Assembly (NCBI GenBank): GCA_964408155.1
Contig: CAYOYJ010000004.1
Coordinates: forward strand, 1 to 36,081
Direction of reading: 5' to 3'
DNA: 36,081 bases
Source of the DNA: JAAYKM01 sp964408155
Lineage (GTDB): Bacteria > Desulfobacterota > Syntrophia > Syntrophales > JAAYKM01
The position numbers and the translations under genes are program-made. How positions within the stretch are numbered: position 1 is the first letter of the stretch; the number at the start of each line of letters is the position of its first letter. Positions 1 through 9,680 of the stretch are shown here, one piece after another. The notes under the pieces are model-generated. The model saw only the letters and a list, made by a program, of their open reading frames with translations. It did no database searches and was not told the DNA's origin.

Positions 1-53
1 CAAGGATCGAGGGATTTTAAGTCCCTTGCGTCTACCTATTCCGCCACCCAGGC
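1..53 (-). tRNA. tRNA-Leu (anticodon TAA), 5' part, cut by window edge
   Basis: Read on the minus strand from 53 downwards, the sequence begins GCCTGGGTGGCGGAATAGG, the usual start of a bacterial tRNA-Leu with its D-arm. It continues into an anticodon stem AGGGA/TCCCT around the loop CTTAAAA, giving anticodon TAA. The bases after the anticodon arm are the start of the long variable arm expected of a class II tRNA. The T-arm and 3' end lie outside the window. Identity is secure from the anticodon and the first half; integrity of the rest cannot be judged. Confidence 0.9.
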
Positions 54-72
54 AAATGAAAGGTTGACTCTG

Positions 73-100
73 ATTTAATCGATTCTCAATCCGTTTTCAA
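73..100 (-). promoter_or_regulatory. Candidate sigma-70-type promoter for tRNA-Leu
   Basis: On the minus strand, TTGAAA (95-100) and TTAAAT (73-78) are separated by 16 bases. The -10-like box lies 19 bases upstream of the tRNA 5' end at 53. Position and spacing suit a tRNA promoter, but the -10 box matches only four of six consensus bases. The rest of 54-195 shows no gene. Confidence 0.35.
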
Positions 101-195
101 GGAGAAAAAGTTCTCGCTGAAAGCTTTTTGTGAAAGCGTATCAACGCATGGGGTCTGCCGGTACGAAAAAAGGTTGCCCATATCCATCTATAAAA

Positions 196-2898
196 TCAGA
201 CAAGCGGGCGTCCCCCATTCAACTTTTCATATAAACGCAGATATTCGGCGATCATATTATTCAGATCATAACGCTCACGCGCCTCCAGCATAATCCTTTT
301 TATCTGTTCATTACGAACGGCAAGCGGTTTCCGATGAAAATGCACACTATTTTGCAATCCATACCAAAGACCGCCGGCATCATAGTCCCGGAATAAAAAA
401 CCGTTGCCCACATCGACCGGCGCGCCGTCGATTTTCAGGCGCAGTTCTCGAATCTTGTCGTGGTAGCCTCCCGTGTCCCTGTTTGTCGCCGTGGCGCCGA
501 ACAGATTACCGACCTGATCGATTTGCCCGCATGGTTCATAAAGCGAAGCGCCGAACACATCGCTCGCCGCTGCAAATCCAAGCATGGACAAGCTTTCCGT
601 GAAAGGATGATAGGCGATCCTCCCTCCCGAAGAATAGGCAATCCGGCCCATAATATCCACATGGGTCCGATCCGTGCCGACGCCGTCCGCCACAACAGCG
701 ATCTGGACGTCCGGATAGCTGTCAACGAAACGCCGGGCGACCTGTTCCAGAAGTTCGACGCCCTTCTGGATTGGGTCCAAACGGGAAGGCCAGAAGAACA
801 AAATCGCATCCGGATTCATCGCCAAGCCTGTTCTTTTTTGAAATTCGACGAGATTATTTTGTTTGGCCTCGTAAAAGTTTTCCGGATTATATTTTTGCAC
901 GAGGTATTCACAATTTTCCGGATACATGATGGAAGCCGGCGCATTGATTATAGATCGGGCGGCGTCACTGTAAAATTTCGCCTTGACTTCATTCCTCACA
1001 CTCCAGGGGATGATGGTGCGATCCATGAAGTAGCCTTCAACGACTTCCCGCAGAAAACGCTCTCCGACAAAATTGATCAGCGTCGAGTTTTTAATGGCGG
1101 TTGCCTGACAATCGATACAGCGTTTTCCGTCCATGAAGCCGAAATATAAGTTATGGGATAGTTCATCCACACTGACTCCGGAGAAAATTTCGACGGGAAT
1201 CAAGGCGGTAAAAACGTTATGTACGGTATGGAGAAAGGGAATGCCCGCGGCCTTCGCGTACGCGGAGATCATGCCTCCGGCCATCCAGTCGTGGGTATGC
1301 AAGATCATGTTTCCTTTGTGACGCGCCCGGACGGTTTTGAGAATATCCTGGATAATTGCTCGCTGAAATTCGGCGGCTGTCAGCAAGGGGTTGCCGGAAT
1401 AGGCGCTTAGGTTGTCTGAGAAGATGGAAGAGCTGACCAGGTGAATTTTTTTGGAATCCATTTTGTAGCGTATTTCCCGCCACTGTTTTTCATCAACTTT
1501 CGACTCCTTCTGAAATCTCTTCTTCAAATTAAGGGTTGCAATATGAACATCGACCCCTCTGTCTGAAAGTCCCTCGCACAATGCAGAAACCACTTCGCCC
1601 TGCCCGCCGCTTTTCCCGGAAATGAACCGGGCCAGTTCGCCCATGTCTTCAGGCAGTTTGCCCGTTTCCGGCGTGATCAGCAGAACCGCCGTTCTTTCAG
1701 CCTTTTTGAGAATTTCATAGCGCTTGATGGCGCTTTCCAGATCGTCGATCTTGCGGGTCAAAACAAGCGTGGGCTGTGCAATAGAGCCACCGTAAGGATT
1801 GAAATAAGAGTGGACCGCATGGTCTTCGCCGATGTGCTCGTGGAGAAAATAGACATGATCCGATGTCGTCAGATAACGCCATTGGGTCAGGAGTTCAGCA
1901 CCGGCTCGTTTTACGTCGCCCTCCATCATTTCGATATCCCGAAACAAAGTGTACTGCGTCGGGTTGCCGAGCCAGCCGAAGGTATCTCTGCCGGCATCCG
2001 CCCAGGAGGACGTGGAAAGCGCATGAATGTCAATCACCGGACAATCGCTGCTGCCCCTGAATGTCTCGGCAATTTCCGAAGGGTTGTGCATGACGATATT
2101 CGGCGCTTCCATGAGCGCTCCGGGAAGATTCTTCCAGAATTCAAATATGCCTCGCTCTTTCCAGATATGTTCACCGATATGCTCAAAATCGTACCCGAGA
2201 ATAACCGCTTCACCGTCAATCCCGGCAATGTAGCCTGCATACTGGTCCGCGCGGATCGGCATATGAGGAAAGCGGAAGGCAATATCATCGCTCAGATCAC
2301 GATTTCTGGGCAGAACGATCATATTGGTGTCTCTGGCGCGAAAAACGGCGTTGGGGGAAATGGGGCGGTTCCCCTGGGTGAACATATCATTCCGCTTCTC
2401 GCAGAGCATGGCCACATAGCCCATGTCCGCCACGACTTCGGCGATTTGATTATTGTACATAAGTTCCGTATTGCGAAACGCGGTTGGGAAGATACCGAAT
2501 AATCGTCGCATTTTGTCTCGATGCAGACTGACCTGATCGCGGAATTCCTTTTTACGCGGATCTTCGTATAGACTGCTCAACGAATGGTAGTAAGTCTCTT
2601 CAAGATATTCGACCTGACGATGTTTTTCACCGGATTCGATGAGATTTTTCAGACACCGGATCACATCGGGTTTGTACTTTTCCGCCTGCTCGAGAAAGGT
2701 ACCGGACATGCTCAGGGTGATTTTGAATGAAGGATAGGCCTGAATCAGATCATTGAACATGGACAAGGCCGGCAGGTAACATTTGTCGGAGACCTTAAGA
2801 AAGACTTCGCGATTCATCTCTTCCCACAGGAATCTGTCCCGGTCCGGATGAAGTCTCATGGGCTGATGAATCTGAAAGTAAAGGGTTAGGATCGGCAT
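196..2898 (-). CDS. GH57 alpha-amylase-type domain fused to GT5-type glycogen/starch synthase
   Basis: A 900-residue two-domain protein of cytosolic alpha-glucan metabolism. Residues about 1-390 match glycoside hydrolase family 57: HQP at 11-13, FRNTEL with E145 as probable nucleophile, and YDFEHIGEH at 236-244 with D237 as probable acid/base. Residues about 425-895 match a GT5 ADP-glucose-type glycogen synthase: KSGGQGE near 429, HTHDW around 534-538, HTVHN at 557-561, SRLDPIQKG near 705, and LYEPCGQ with E788. No signal peptide is visible and both halves keep their catalytic motifs in one uninterrupted frame. ATG start at 2898. It stands alone, divergent from the patatin gene. Likely role is linked trimming or transfer and elongation of glycogen; the hydrolase half could instead be a glucanotransferase or branching enzyme. 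Family assignment is firm; substrate direction is inference. Confidence 0.85.
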   Translation of the reverse strand: MPILTLYFQIHQPMRLHPDRDRFLWEEMNREVFLKVSDKCYLPALSMFNDLIQAYPSFKITLSMSGTFLEQAEKYKPDVIRCLKNLIESGEKHRQVEYLEETYYHSLSSLYEDPRKKEFRDQVSLHRDKMRRLFGIFPTAFRNTELMYNNQIAEVVADMGYVAMLCEKRNDMFTQGNRPISPNAVFRARDTNMIVLPRNRDLSDDIAFRFPHMPIRADQYAGYIAGIDGEAVILGYDFEHIGEHIWKERGIFEFWKNLPGALMEAPNIVMHNPSEIAETFRGSSDCPVIDIHALSTSSWADAGRDTFGWLGNPTQYTLFRDIEMMEGDVKRAGAELLTQWRYLTTSDHVYFLHEHIGEDHAVHSYFNPYGGSIAQPTLVLTRKIDDLESAIKRYEILKKAERTAVLLITPETGKLPEDMGELARFISGKSGGQGEVVSALCEGLSDRGVDVHIATLNLKKRFQKESKVDEKQWREIRYKMDSKKIHLVSSSIFSDNLSAYSGNPLLTAAEFQRAIIQDILKTVRARHKGNMILHTHDWMAGGMISAYAKAAGIPFLHTVHNVFTALIPVEIFSGVSVDELSHNLYFGFMDGKRCIDCQATAIKNSTLINFVGERFLREVVEGYFMDRTIIPWSVRNEVKAKFYSDAARSIINAPASIMYPENCEYLVQKYNPENFYEAKQNNLVEFQKRTGLAMNPDAILFFWPSRLDPIQKGVELLEQVARRFVDSYPDVQIAVVADGVGTDRTHVDIMGRIAYSSGGRIAYHPFTESLSMLGFAAASDVFGASLYEPCGQIDQVGNLFGATATNRDTGGYHDKIRELRLKIDGAPVDVGNGFLFRDYDAGGLWYGLQNSVHFHRKPLAVRNEQIKRIMLEARERYDLNNMIAEYLRLYEKLNGGRPLV

Positions 2899-3076
2899 AA
2901 AACCTCAAGTTTGTTTTTCAAAAGCAAGTTATGATGAAAAAAGACACCGCCAATATCTCTCACTGATGACAAAAATGCCGTTAAAAATGATAATTATGGA
3001 AATGCGGCATGATTTTATGATACGGACGCCATTTTAGACAGTTTGGAAATATTCTTCAACATGATATTTATCGACA

Positions 3077-3985
3077 ATGAGAAAGAAAAAAAGAATCGGT
3101 CTGGCCCTCGGTAGCGGTTCGGCCCGAGGATGGTCGCATATCGGCGTGATCAAGTGTCTCAAGGAGGCCGGGATACCCATCAATCTTCTCTGCGGTTCAT
3201 CCATGGGAGCCGTTGTGGGCGGGGCCTACGCCGCAGGCATTCTCAATGCCCTGGAAGATCTGGCTCGGGATTTTTCCTGGATTGATTTTCTCAAATTTAT
3301 GGATGTCAGTTTATCGCGGCGTGGACTTTTGGAAGGAGACCGGATTACTGACTTTTTCCGCGAAAAAATTTCGAACAGACTGATCGAGGAACTTCTTCTG
3401 CCTTACGGAGCCGTGGCTGTGGACATGAATACGGGAAAGGAGGTCTGTTTCCGCAAGGGGCCTCTCCTGGACGCCATGCGGGCAAGCTTTTCCCTGCCGG
3501 GCCTTTTTACTCCCTTTCAAAGAGGGCAGCAATGGTTGATCGACGGCGGTTTGGTCAATCCGGTTCCGGTTTCCTTATGCCGCGCATTGGGCGCCGATAT
3601 TGTTATCGCCGTCAATTTGAACGATGGCATTGCGGAAAAGAATATCTTTCGAAAAAACGGTCAAAACAACAAGGCGATTCAGGATAAGGTGATCGATGTC
3701 TTCCGGAGTGACTTTATCAGCAACAATTTTCCGTTCATTAAAATTGCCGATACGCCGCATAGGGAAAAGACGCCGAATATGATCGAAGTCATGGCAAAAG
3801 CCATCTACATCATGCAGGATCGTATTACACGTCAGCGATTGCTGGTCGATCAACCCGATGTGCTGATCTCTCCCCCGTTATCCTGCATCGGTCTTCTTGA
3901 ATTTCACAGGGCCAAGGAAACGATCGACGCGGGATGGAATTCAACGAAAGAATTCCTGCCCGCCATTTTTGAACATCTTTCCTGA
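3077..3985 (+). CDS. Patatin-like phospholipase, RssA type
   Basis: 302 residues forming one patatin domain, a serine-aspartate lipid acyl hydrolase. The glycine-rich oxyanion loop GSGSARG lies at 12-18. The nucleophile elbow GSSMG spans 40-44 with Ser42, and the catalytic DGG has Asp156. There is no signal peptide, so it is probably cytosolic or peripheral at the membrane, as for E. coli RssA, whose length is similar. The ATG at 3077 has no clear Shine-Dalgarno upstream. Twelve bases after its stop comes the ATG of hrpA, so the two are probably cotranscribed. The biological substrate is unknown for most bacterial RssA-like proteins and cannot be read from the sequence. Confidence 0.85.
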   Translation: MRKKKRIGLALGSGSARGWSHIGVIKCLKEAGIPINLLCGSSMGAVVGGAYAAGILNALEDLARDFSWIDFLKFMDVSLSRRGLLEGDRITDFFREKISNRLIEELLLPYGAVAVDMNTGKEVCFRKGPLLDAMRASFSLPGLFTPFQRGQQWLIDGGLVNPVPVSLCRALGADIVIAVNLNDGIAEKNIFRKNGQNNKAIQDKVIDVFRSDFISNNFPFIKIADTPHREKTPNMIEVMAKAIYIMQDRITRQRLLVDQPDVLISPPLSCIGLLEFHRAKETIDAGWNSTKEFLPAIFEHLS

Positions 3986-3997
3986 ACGGATTGGTTG

Positions 3998-6900
3998 ATG
4001 GATACCCCCGGGCACGATAAATCCCTGGAACACGCCGCAAACAGGCGAGTCGAAGTTCAATACCCCCCGGCCCTGCCGATCGTCAAAAAGAAAGAAGAAA
4101 TTCGACAAGCCATCCGGGATAACCCGGTTGTCATCATTTGCGGTGAAACGGGCTCCGGTAAATCCACACAGACTCCTAAAATCTGCCTGGAAGCCGGCCG
4201 AGGAATAAAAGGAAAAATTGCCTGCACCCAGCCCCGGCGCATTGCCGCCGTCAACATTGCCCATCGCATTGCCGAAGAAATGGATGAAGCGGTCGGCCGG
4301 ACTGTCGGCTATAAAATTCGCTTCGAGGAAAAACTTACCCGCCATTCCATCATAAAAATCATGACCGACGGCATGCTGCTGGCCGAAACCCAACAGGATC
4401 CGTTTCTTCGACAATATGACACGATTATCGTCGATGAAGCGCACGAACGAAGTGTCAATATCGACTTCATCCTGGGCATTTTGCACACGCTGCTTAAAAA
4501 ACGCCGGGATTTCAAGGTCATCATCACCTCCGCCACCCTGGACACGGCGAAATTTTCTGAGGCCTTTCATCATGCCCCCGTTATTGAAGTATCCGGGCGC
4601 ATATACCAGGTTGGCCTGCAATACCGCCCAGTGGACAGAGAACTGGAAGAGAAAGGGGATTTAACCTATATCGATGCGGCCGTCGGCGCGGTGGACAGCT
4701 TAATGAATGAAGAGCCCGCCGGTGATATTCTGGTTTTCATGCCGACCGAGCAGGATATTCGTGAGAGCTGTGAAATTCTGAGGGGACGTAATTTTCCGCG
4801 GGCTCGGATTATGCCCTTGTATGCCCGTCTTCCCTGGACAGACCAGAGAAAGGTTTTCCAGATGGTCGAAAGGAAGATTATTGTTGCGACAAACATCGCA
4901 GAAACCTCCTTGACCATTCCTGGAATCCGCTTTGTCGTCGATACGGGATTGGCAAGAGTCTTGAGCTATAACCCCGGAACCGGCACAACCAGCTTGCCGA
5001 TTTTACCCATTTCCCAAAGCAGCGCGAACCAAAGGAAAGGACGATGCGGGCGGGTTGAAAACGGCGTCTGTATAAGACTGTACAGCGAGGCCGATTATCT
5101 CAACCGACCGGAATTCAATACCCCGGAAATACTTCGCGCCAATCTGGCCGGGGTTGTTCTCAGGATGCTGTACCTCAAGCTGCCTGATATTCATATATTC
5201 CCATTCATCGACAAACCCTCGCGCAAGGCGATCCGGAATGGATTTGATCTGCTTTATGAACTGGGCGCAATTGAGCGGAAGAAGACGACCTGTAAAGGGG
5301 CTCCACCCTATCGGCTGACTCAACAAGGACGATTGATGGCCCTTTTGCCTATTGATCCGCGTGTGGCCCGCATGATCATCGAAAGCCGTCGTGAAAAATG
5401 CCTCCATGAAATCATCATCATCGCTTCCGCCCTGAGCATTCAAGATCCCCGGGAAAGGCCCGCGGAAAAGGAAAAGCAGGCGGATGACGCCCATCGCATA
5501 CTGAAAAATCCGCAGTCGGATTTTCTCACTCTGCTCAATATCTGGGACCACTACGGAAAAAACTGGGAAACCTTGCAGACGCAAAACAAAATGCGAAGGT
5601 TCTGTCGCGATCACTTTTTGTCATACCGGAGAATGAGGGAGTGGCAGGATATTTATCAACAGATCGTCGCAATCCTTCAACAGGAACCTGAATACCGTCT
5701 GGAACTGAAAAACCGTTCTGTCCTAACTGACGCAGCGGAAACATCGGCCTTTCCGGAAAAGTCCGTCAATGATCCTCTCTATGCCGCCATTCATAGATCA
5801 ATCCTGTCCGGTTATCTTTCCCATATTGCTCAGAAAAAAGACAAAAAGTCGTTTACTGGTGTGAAAGGTAAAGAAGTATTTATTTTTCCCGCATCCGGTC
5901 TTTTTCAGAAGAGCGGCAAATGGATCGTGGCGGCTGAATATATCGAAACATCAAAGCTTTACTGCAGGACGGTCGCCAACATCGAACCGGAATGGCTGGA
6001 GAAACTGGGCGGACATCTCTGCAAACGGACATACATGGACCCCCATTGGGACCGGGACAAGGGCGAGGTCAAGGCCTTTATGCAGGTGAGTCTTTTCGGC
6101 CTGATTATCATTCCCCGGCGCCTGGTCTCGTACGGCAATATTGATCCGAATGCAGCGGAAGATATTTTTTTTGATGCCCTCGTAGAGGGTGAGATTTCCC
6201 ATAATCTTACCTTTCTGACTCATAATCGGCATCTTGCAGCGCGCATTAAAAGCTATGAGGAAAAAATCCGCAAAAGAGACCTTCTCGTCCATAGACAGAG
6301 CCAAATCGATTTTTATCGCCGCCGCATGTCAGGGATAAGCAGCGTGCGAGACCTCCGGAAATTGATATTTGAAAAAGGCAACGACGATTTCCTGAAAATG
6401 ACGGAAAATGATCTTCTCGCCCGAAATGTTCTCACCGGCGGTATGGATGCGGATTATCCTGATACCATGACATGTGGTCCAATCACCCTCCAGCTTGCAT
6501 ATGCCTTCGAGCCCGGTTCGGAACATGACGGCGTCACCCTGAAAGTTCCGATTCATGCCCTCTCCGTGCTGGCTCACGACATGGTTGACTATTCCGTGCC
6601 CGGATTAAGAAAAGCGCGAATAACCGCTCTGTTAAAAGAATTACCCAAAGCTTATCGTAAGCTGCTCCACCCGATAGGAGAAAAAGCGGCGCTCATAAGC
6701 GCCAAACTGGACCAGCCGGAGAAGAATTTCCTGACCGTCCTCAGCCGTTTCATCAAAAATGAATGGGGCACAGACATTCCCGTGACGGCATGGTCTCCCG
6801 ATACACTGGCCGATCACCTGCGAATGCATTATGAAATTGTCGATGAGACAGGAACCGTGCTGTCAAGCAGCCGCAATCTGAACAAGCTCGTTGCGGAAGT

Positions 6901-7837
6901 GTCAGCCGGCGGGGAAATCGACGCCTTTGCCGAAGCCCGGGAAAAATGGGAAACACAGGACCTGACCTCCTTTCCGTGCGAGGAACTGCCCGAGCACGTT
7001 CCCTTTGAAGTTCATGGCCAAATCAACGGTTATTTCTATCCCGCCATGACGGACCAGGGCCTTTCATGCTCCGTTAAACTCTTTCGAGACGAAGGGGAAG
7101 CCCGAACCGCCCACCAAGGGGGTGTGATGCGTTGTTACGCCCTTCAATGCCGAGATCAGATCAACAGCCTGAAAAAAGCGCTCATGTCCGACCGTGAGTT
7201 GATGTTTTCCTTCTCGCTGCTGGGGAACTCCAAGGAAAGGCTAAACCATTTCATTGATAAAGTAATCCTGAATTTATTTGATGTATCGGCCAGAAGTTCT
7301 AAAGCATTTAACGACAGCCTCCTCCGAAACAGGCCGCTTTTTTTCCCGGAAGCGCAACGACTGGTGAAGCTTATCATGCCTGTGTTGAGGCAATACGATA
7401 TGTCGTTTCGCACGCTTAAAACGCTTTCACATGCAAATAAAGACAATCCGGTTGTTTTGAGTTTTCTGGCTGAAAGGGAGAAAGAATTAAAAAGTCTTCT
7501 GCCCCCTGATTTTTTACCGGTATGCGCGCAAGAGGAGCTGCCGAATCTTATTCGCTACATCAAAGCAATCAAGATCAGATCGGAACGGGGATGTATGAAT
7601 CTCGCAAAGGATCGTGCGAAGGATAAGGACGTTACGGAATTCTCAGAAATCTATGAGAAGATCAAGAAAGGATTGCCGGCACTTTGTTCTCTTGAAAAGC
7701 GAACGGCCCTTTCGGAACTATCCGGGATGATATCCGAATACAGGGTATCGGTGTTCGCCCAAGAGATTAAAACCGCACGGCCTGTTTCCCGGAAAAGACT
7801 GCTGGATAAAATCCGCGGTATTAAAGAAATGACTTAA
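3998..7837 (+). CDS. hrpA: ATP-dependent RNA helicase HrpA (DEAH box)
   Basis: About 1279 residues, close to the 1300 of E. coli HrpA. Numbered from the ATG at 3998, Walker A GETGSGKST falls near 49-57, DEAH near 146-149, SAT near 178-180, and the motif VI QRKGRCGR typical of HrpA follows. Behind the helicase core come the winged-helix and ratchet region, an OB-type segment, and the long C-terminal region (DUF3418 type) that marks HrpA rather than shorter DEAH helicases. A TTG one codon upstream (3995) is an alternative start; ATG is preferred. It follows the patatin gene by 12 bases and ends nine bases before the stop of the convergent mltD. HrpA is an RNA-processing helicase; in E. coli it has been linked to resolving stalled ribosomes, which is family knowledge rather than seen here. 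Confidence 0.93.
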   Translation: MDTPGHDKSLEHAANRRVEVQYPPALPIVKKKEEIRQAIRDNPVVIICGETGSGKSTQTPKICLEAGRGIKGKIACTQPRRIAAVNIAHRIAEEMDEAVGRTVGYKIRFEEKLTRHSIIKIMTDGMLLAETQQDPFLRQYDTIIVDEAHERSVNIDFILGILHTLLKKRRDFKVIITSATLDTAKFSEAFHHAPVIEVSGRIYQVGLQYRPVDRELEEKGDLTYIDAAVGAVDSLMNEEPAGDILVFMPTEQDIRESCEILRGRNFPRARIMPLYARLPWTDQRKVFQMVERKIIVATNIAETSLTIPGIRFVVDTGLARVLSYNPGTGTTSLPILPISQSSANQRKGRCGRVENGVCIRLYSEADYLNRPEFNTPEILRANLAGVVLRMLYLKLPDIHIFPFIDKPSRKAIRNGFDLLYELGAIERKKTTCKGAPPYRLTQQGRLMALLPIDPRVARMIIESRREKCLHEIIIIASALSIQDPRERPAEKEKQADDAHRILKNPQSDFLTLLNIWDHYGKNWETLQTQNKMRRFCRDHFLSYRRMREWQDIYQQIVAILQQEPEYRLELKNRSVLTDAAETSAFPEKSVNDPLYAAIHRSILSGYLSHIAQKKDKKSFTGVKGKEVFIFPASGLFQKSGKWIVAAEYIETSKLYCRTVANIEPEWLEKLGGHLCKRTYMDPHWDRDKGEVKAFMQVSLFGLIIIPRRLVSYGNIDPNAAEDIFFDALVEGEISHNLTFLTHNRHLAARIKSYEEKIRKRDLLVHRQSQIDFYRRRMSGISSVRDLRKLIFEKGNDDFLKMTENDLLARNVLTGGMDADYPDTMTCGPITLQLAYAFEPGSEHDGVTLKVPIHALSVLAHDMVDYSVPGLRKARITALLKELPKAYRKLLHPIGEKAALISAKLDQPEKNFLTVLSRFIKNEWGTDIPVTAWSPDTLADHLRMHYEIVDETGTVLSSSRNLNKLVAEVSAGGEIDAFAEAREKWETQDLTSFPCEELPEHVPFEVHGQINGYFYPAMTDQGLSCSVKLFRDEGEARTAHQGGVMRCYALQCRDQINSLKKALMSDRELMFSFSLLGNSKERLNHFIDKVILNLFDVSARSSKAFNDSLLRNRPLFFPEAQRLVKLIMPVLRQYDMSFRTLKTLSHANKDNPVVLSFLAEREKELKSLLPPDFLPVCAQEELPNLIRYIKAIKIRSERGCMNLAKDRAKDKDVTEFSEIYEKIKKGLPALCSLEKRTALSELSGMISEYRVSVFAQEIKTARPVSRKRLLDKIRGIKEMT

Positions 7838-7846
7838 GTGCGCTCC

Positions 7847-9526
7847 CTATTGAATAACCTTGATCGTCGTTCCGCTTTTGATGAGGGAACCTTTTATCTT
7901 GTTCATTTTCTTAAGGTCATCGATGGAAACATCGAATTTTTTAGCCACGGAAGCCAGCGTATCTCCCCGCTTTACTTTGTAGCACTGAATGTTCTTCTCT
8001 TCGGATACTTCTTTTACTCCCCTGTTTTTACCTTTTTTAGCCAAGGCGGTCTCTTTCACGGGAATTAACAAAATCTGTCCCGCATTTAAGGATGCCTTTT
8101 TTGACAGACGGTTCTTTTCCCGCAGTTCGTTAACCGTTATACCGTACTTTTTAGCTATACTTGTGAAGGTTTGTCCTTTTTTAACTTTATGACGAACGAG
8201 TTTGGTTCCGGACCGTTCCTCTTTCGGCGGAGGCGCCGGTTTTTCCCACTGCGGGATTTCGTCCATCACCGACAGGAGCTTCATCGCCGAAGGAGAAGGC
8301 ATCTTCAACTCATATTCCTTGTCCGGGGTTACCTTCAGTCTCAGTTCGGCATTGAGGAGGTTCAGGATATCTTCTGAAATCTCCGTCTTTGCCGCAATAT
8401 CGGAAAGACGCATGCTTCTGTTGGTTTTGATGATGGTATAAGGATAAGGAGAATCGTTATCGATCGTCGGTCCTAATTCCATGCCATATTTCTGAGGGTT
8501 CCGGATAATGTGAAGCGTGGCCAGAAAGCGCGGCACATAGCGAGCCGTTTCATAGGGAAGCTGCCGGTAAAGATCCCAGAAGCGGTCAAGATAATTGATG
8601 TGCTGACCGGCTATGACTTTCAGCACCCGTCCCTCACCGCAGTTGTAAGCCGCAAGAACGGTGAGCCAGTCTCCGAACATTTGATGCAGATCCTTGAGAT
8701 AACCGATGGCGCCTGCCGTCGACTTCTCTGCATCCATCCGTTCGTCGATCCATTCATCGCGTTCCATTCCATATTTATAGCCGGTTGAGGGAATAAATTG
8801 CCATAACCCAAGAGCTCTGGCCCGAGACAAGGCGCAGATCTTAAATCCGCTTTCCACCAGCGGCAGCCACGATAATTCCTCAGGCAAACCAGCCTTTTTC
8901 AATTCGGCAACAATCATGGGACGGTAATATCCCGATCGCTGATAGGAAGTGATGAAAAAGTCCCGCTCCACAGTTTGAAACAAGCGGATCTCTTTCTGAA
9001 CATCCGCGTTCATGATCAGCGGGATTTCACTGTGCTTACCGTTGGTCTTGGTTTGGAGGGACGTGTAGATCGTGACAATTCTCTTTGAAATCAGAAGACG
9101 GAGATCGTCTTTTTGCCGCGCAATATCGGGGTCGCCGTTCGTTTTCAGCATCAGTTCATAGGCTTGATCCAGCAGTTTAATGGCCCCTTCGACATCACCT
9201 TTTTCCCAGAGTTCCTGTGAATCTTCCAGGAGCGACAGGGAAGTTTCCATGATGTCCTGTTCGGTATCTTCGTCATCTTCAGTATCGCTTTCCGCATTAA
9301 GCCTGTCTGAGGCTTGCACCGATGGGCGGTTTACTTTGGTGTCACAATCCGCGGCTTTTCTGGGGGAACAACCCTGGGCGTTTTTGCAGGAATCACCGGA
9401 GGAAGACGGCGGCGTGCCCAAAAATATTCTTTTAAAGTCGAAACTTTCGGCCCGGATCTGCGGAATACTTAGAAATATTAAAAGAAAGAATACGATGAAA
9501 TAAAGAATAGGCTTCTTTGAAATCAT
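7847..9526 (-). CDS. mltD: Membrane-bound lytic murein transglycosylase D with LysM repeats
   Basis: 559 residues. A basic start and hydrophobic stretch to about residue 22, ending IRA-ES near 26/27, form a Sec signal peptide with no lipobox cysteine at the cleavage site. Residues about 200-345 are a family 1 SLT domain, with catalytic Glu225 in LVESGF, then GLWQFIPSTG and AAYNCGEGR. A degenerate LysM-like segment lies near 365-410. Two clear LysM peptidoglycan-binding repeats occupy about 443-491 and 513-559. An acidic low-complexity linker (about 75-92) follows the signal peptide. The enzyme cleaves murein glycan strands in the periplasm, forming 1,6-anhydromuramyl ends. The ATG at 9526 has an AAAGGA Shine-Dalgarno a few bases upstream. 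Its 3' end converges on hrpA with nine bases between. Confidence 0.92.
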   Translation of the reverse strand: MISKKPILYFIVFFLLIFLSIPQIRAESFDFKRIFLGTPPSSSGDSCKNAQGCSPRKAADCDTKVNRPSVQASDRLNAESDTEDDEDTEQDIMETSLSLLEDSQELWEKGDVEGAIKLLDQAYELMLKTNGDPDIARQKDDLRLLISKRIVTIYTSLQTKTNGKHSEIPLIMNADVQKEIRLFQTVERDFFITSYQRSGYYRPMIVAELKKAGLPEELSWLPLVESGFKICALSRARALGLWQFIPSTGYKYGMERDEWIDERMDAEKSTAGAIGYLKDLHQMFGDWLTVLAAYNCGEGRVLKVIAGQHINYLDRFWDLYRQLPYETARYVPRFLATLHIIRNPQKYGMELGPTIDNDSPYPYTIIKTNRSMRLSDIAAKTEISEDILNLLNAELRLKVTPDKEYELKMPSPSAMKLLSVMDEIPQWEKPAPPPKEERSGTKLVRHKVKKGQTFTSIAKKYGITVNELREKNRLSKKASLNAGQILLIPVKETALAKKGKNRGVKEVSEEKNIQCYKVKRGDTLASVAKKFDVSIDDLKKMNKIKGSLIKSGTTIKVIQ

Positions 9527-9607
9527 AATGAATCCTTTTTTATAAGAAAAAACGATTATGGGAAATCTCTTAACGACTCACGCCCTTTTGGGGGTCACAT
9601 ATAACAT

Positions 9608-9629
9608 AAAAAAAGATTTTGGCAAAATC
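9608..9629 (-). terminator. Candidate intrinsic terminator after prfB
   Basis: On the minus strand a 6-bp stem GATTTT/AAAATC with a 3-base loop is followed by seven Ts. It lies about 50 bases beyond the prfB stop and before mltD. The stem is AT-rich and short, so termination may be weak, but position and T-tract fit. Confidence 0.5.
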
Positions 9630-9680
9630 ACAAATCCATGACGGTTTCTGTTTCACAGTTGACGTCCTTATATTGCCATC

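Noticed and set aside
1810..2502. A 230-codon plus-strand frame inside the GH57-GT5 gene
   Set aside because: It lies wholly antisense to the GH57 catalytic region, which keeps its motifs. No ribosome binding site or family resemblance.
5003..5614. A 203-codon minus-strand frame inside hrpA
   Set aside because: Antisense to the conserved motif VI region of HrpA; no family-like sequence.
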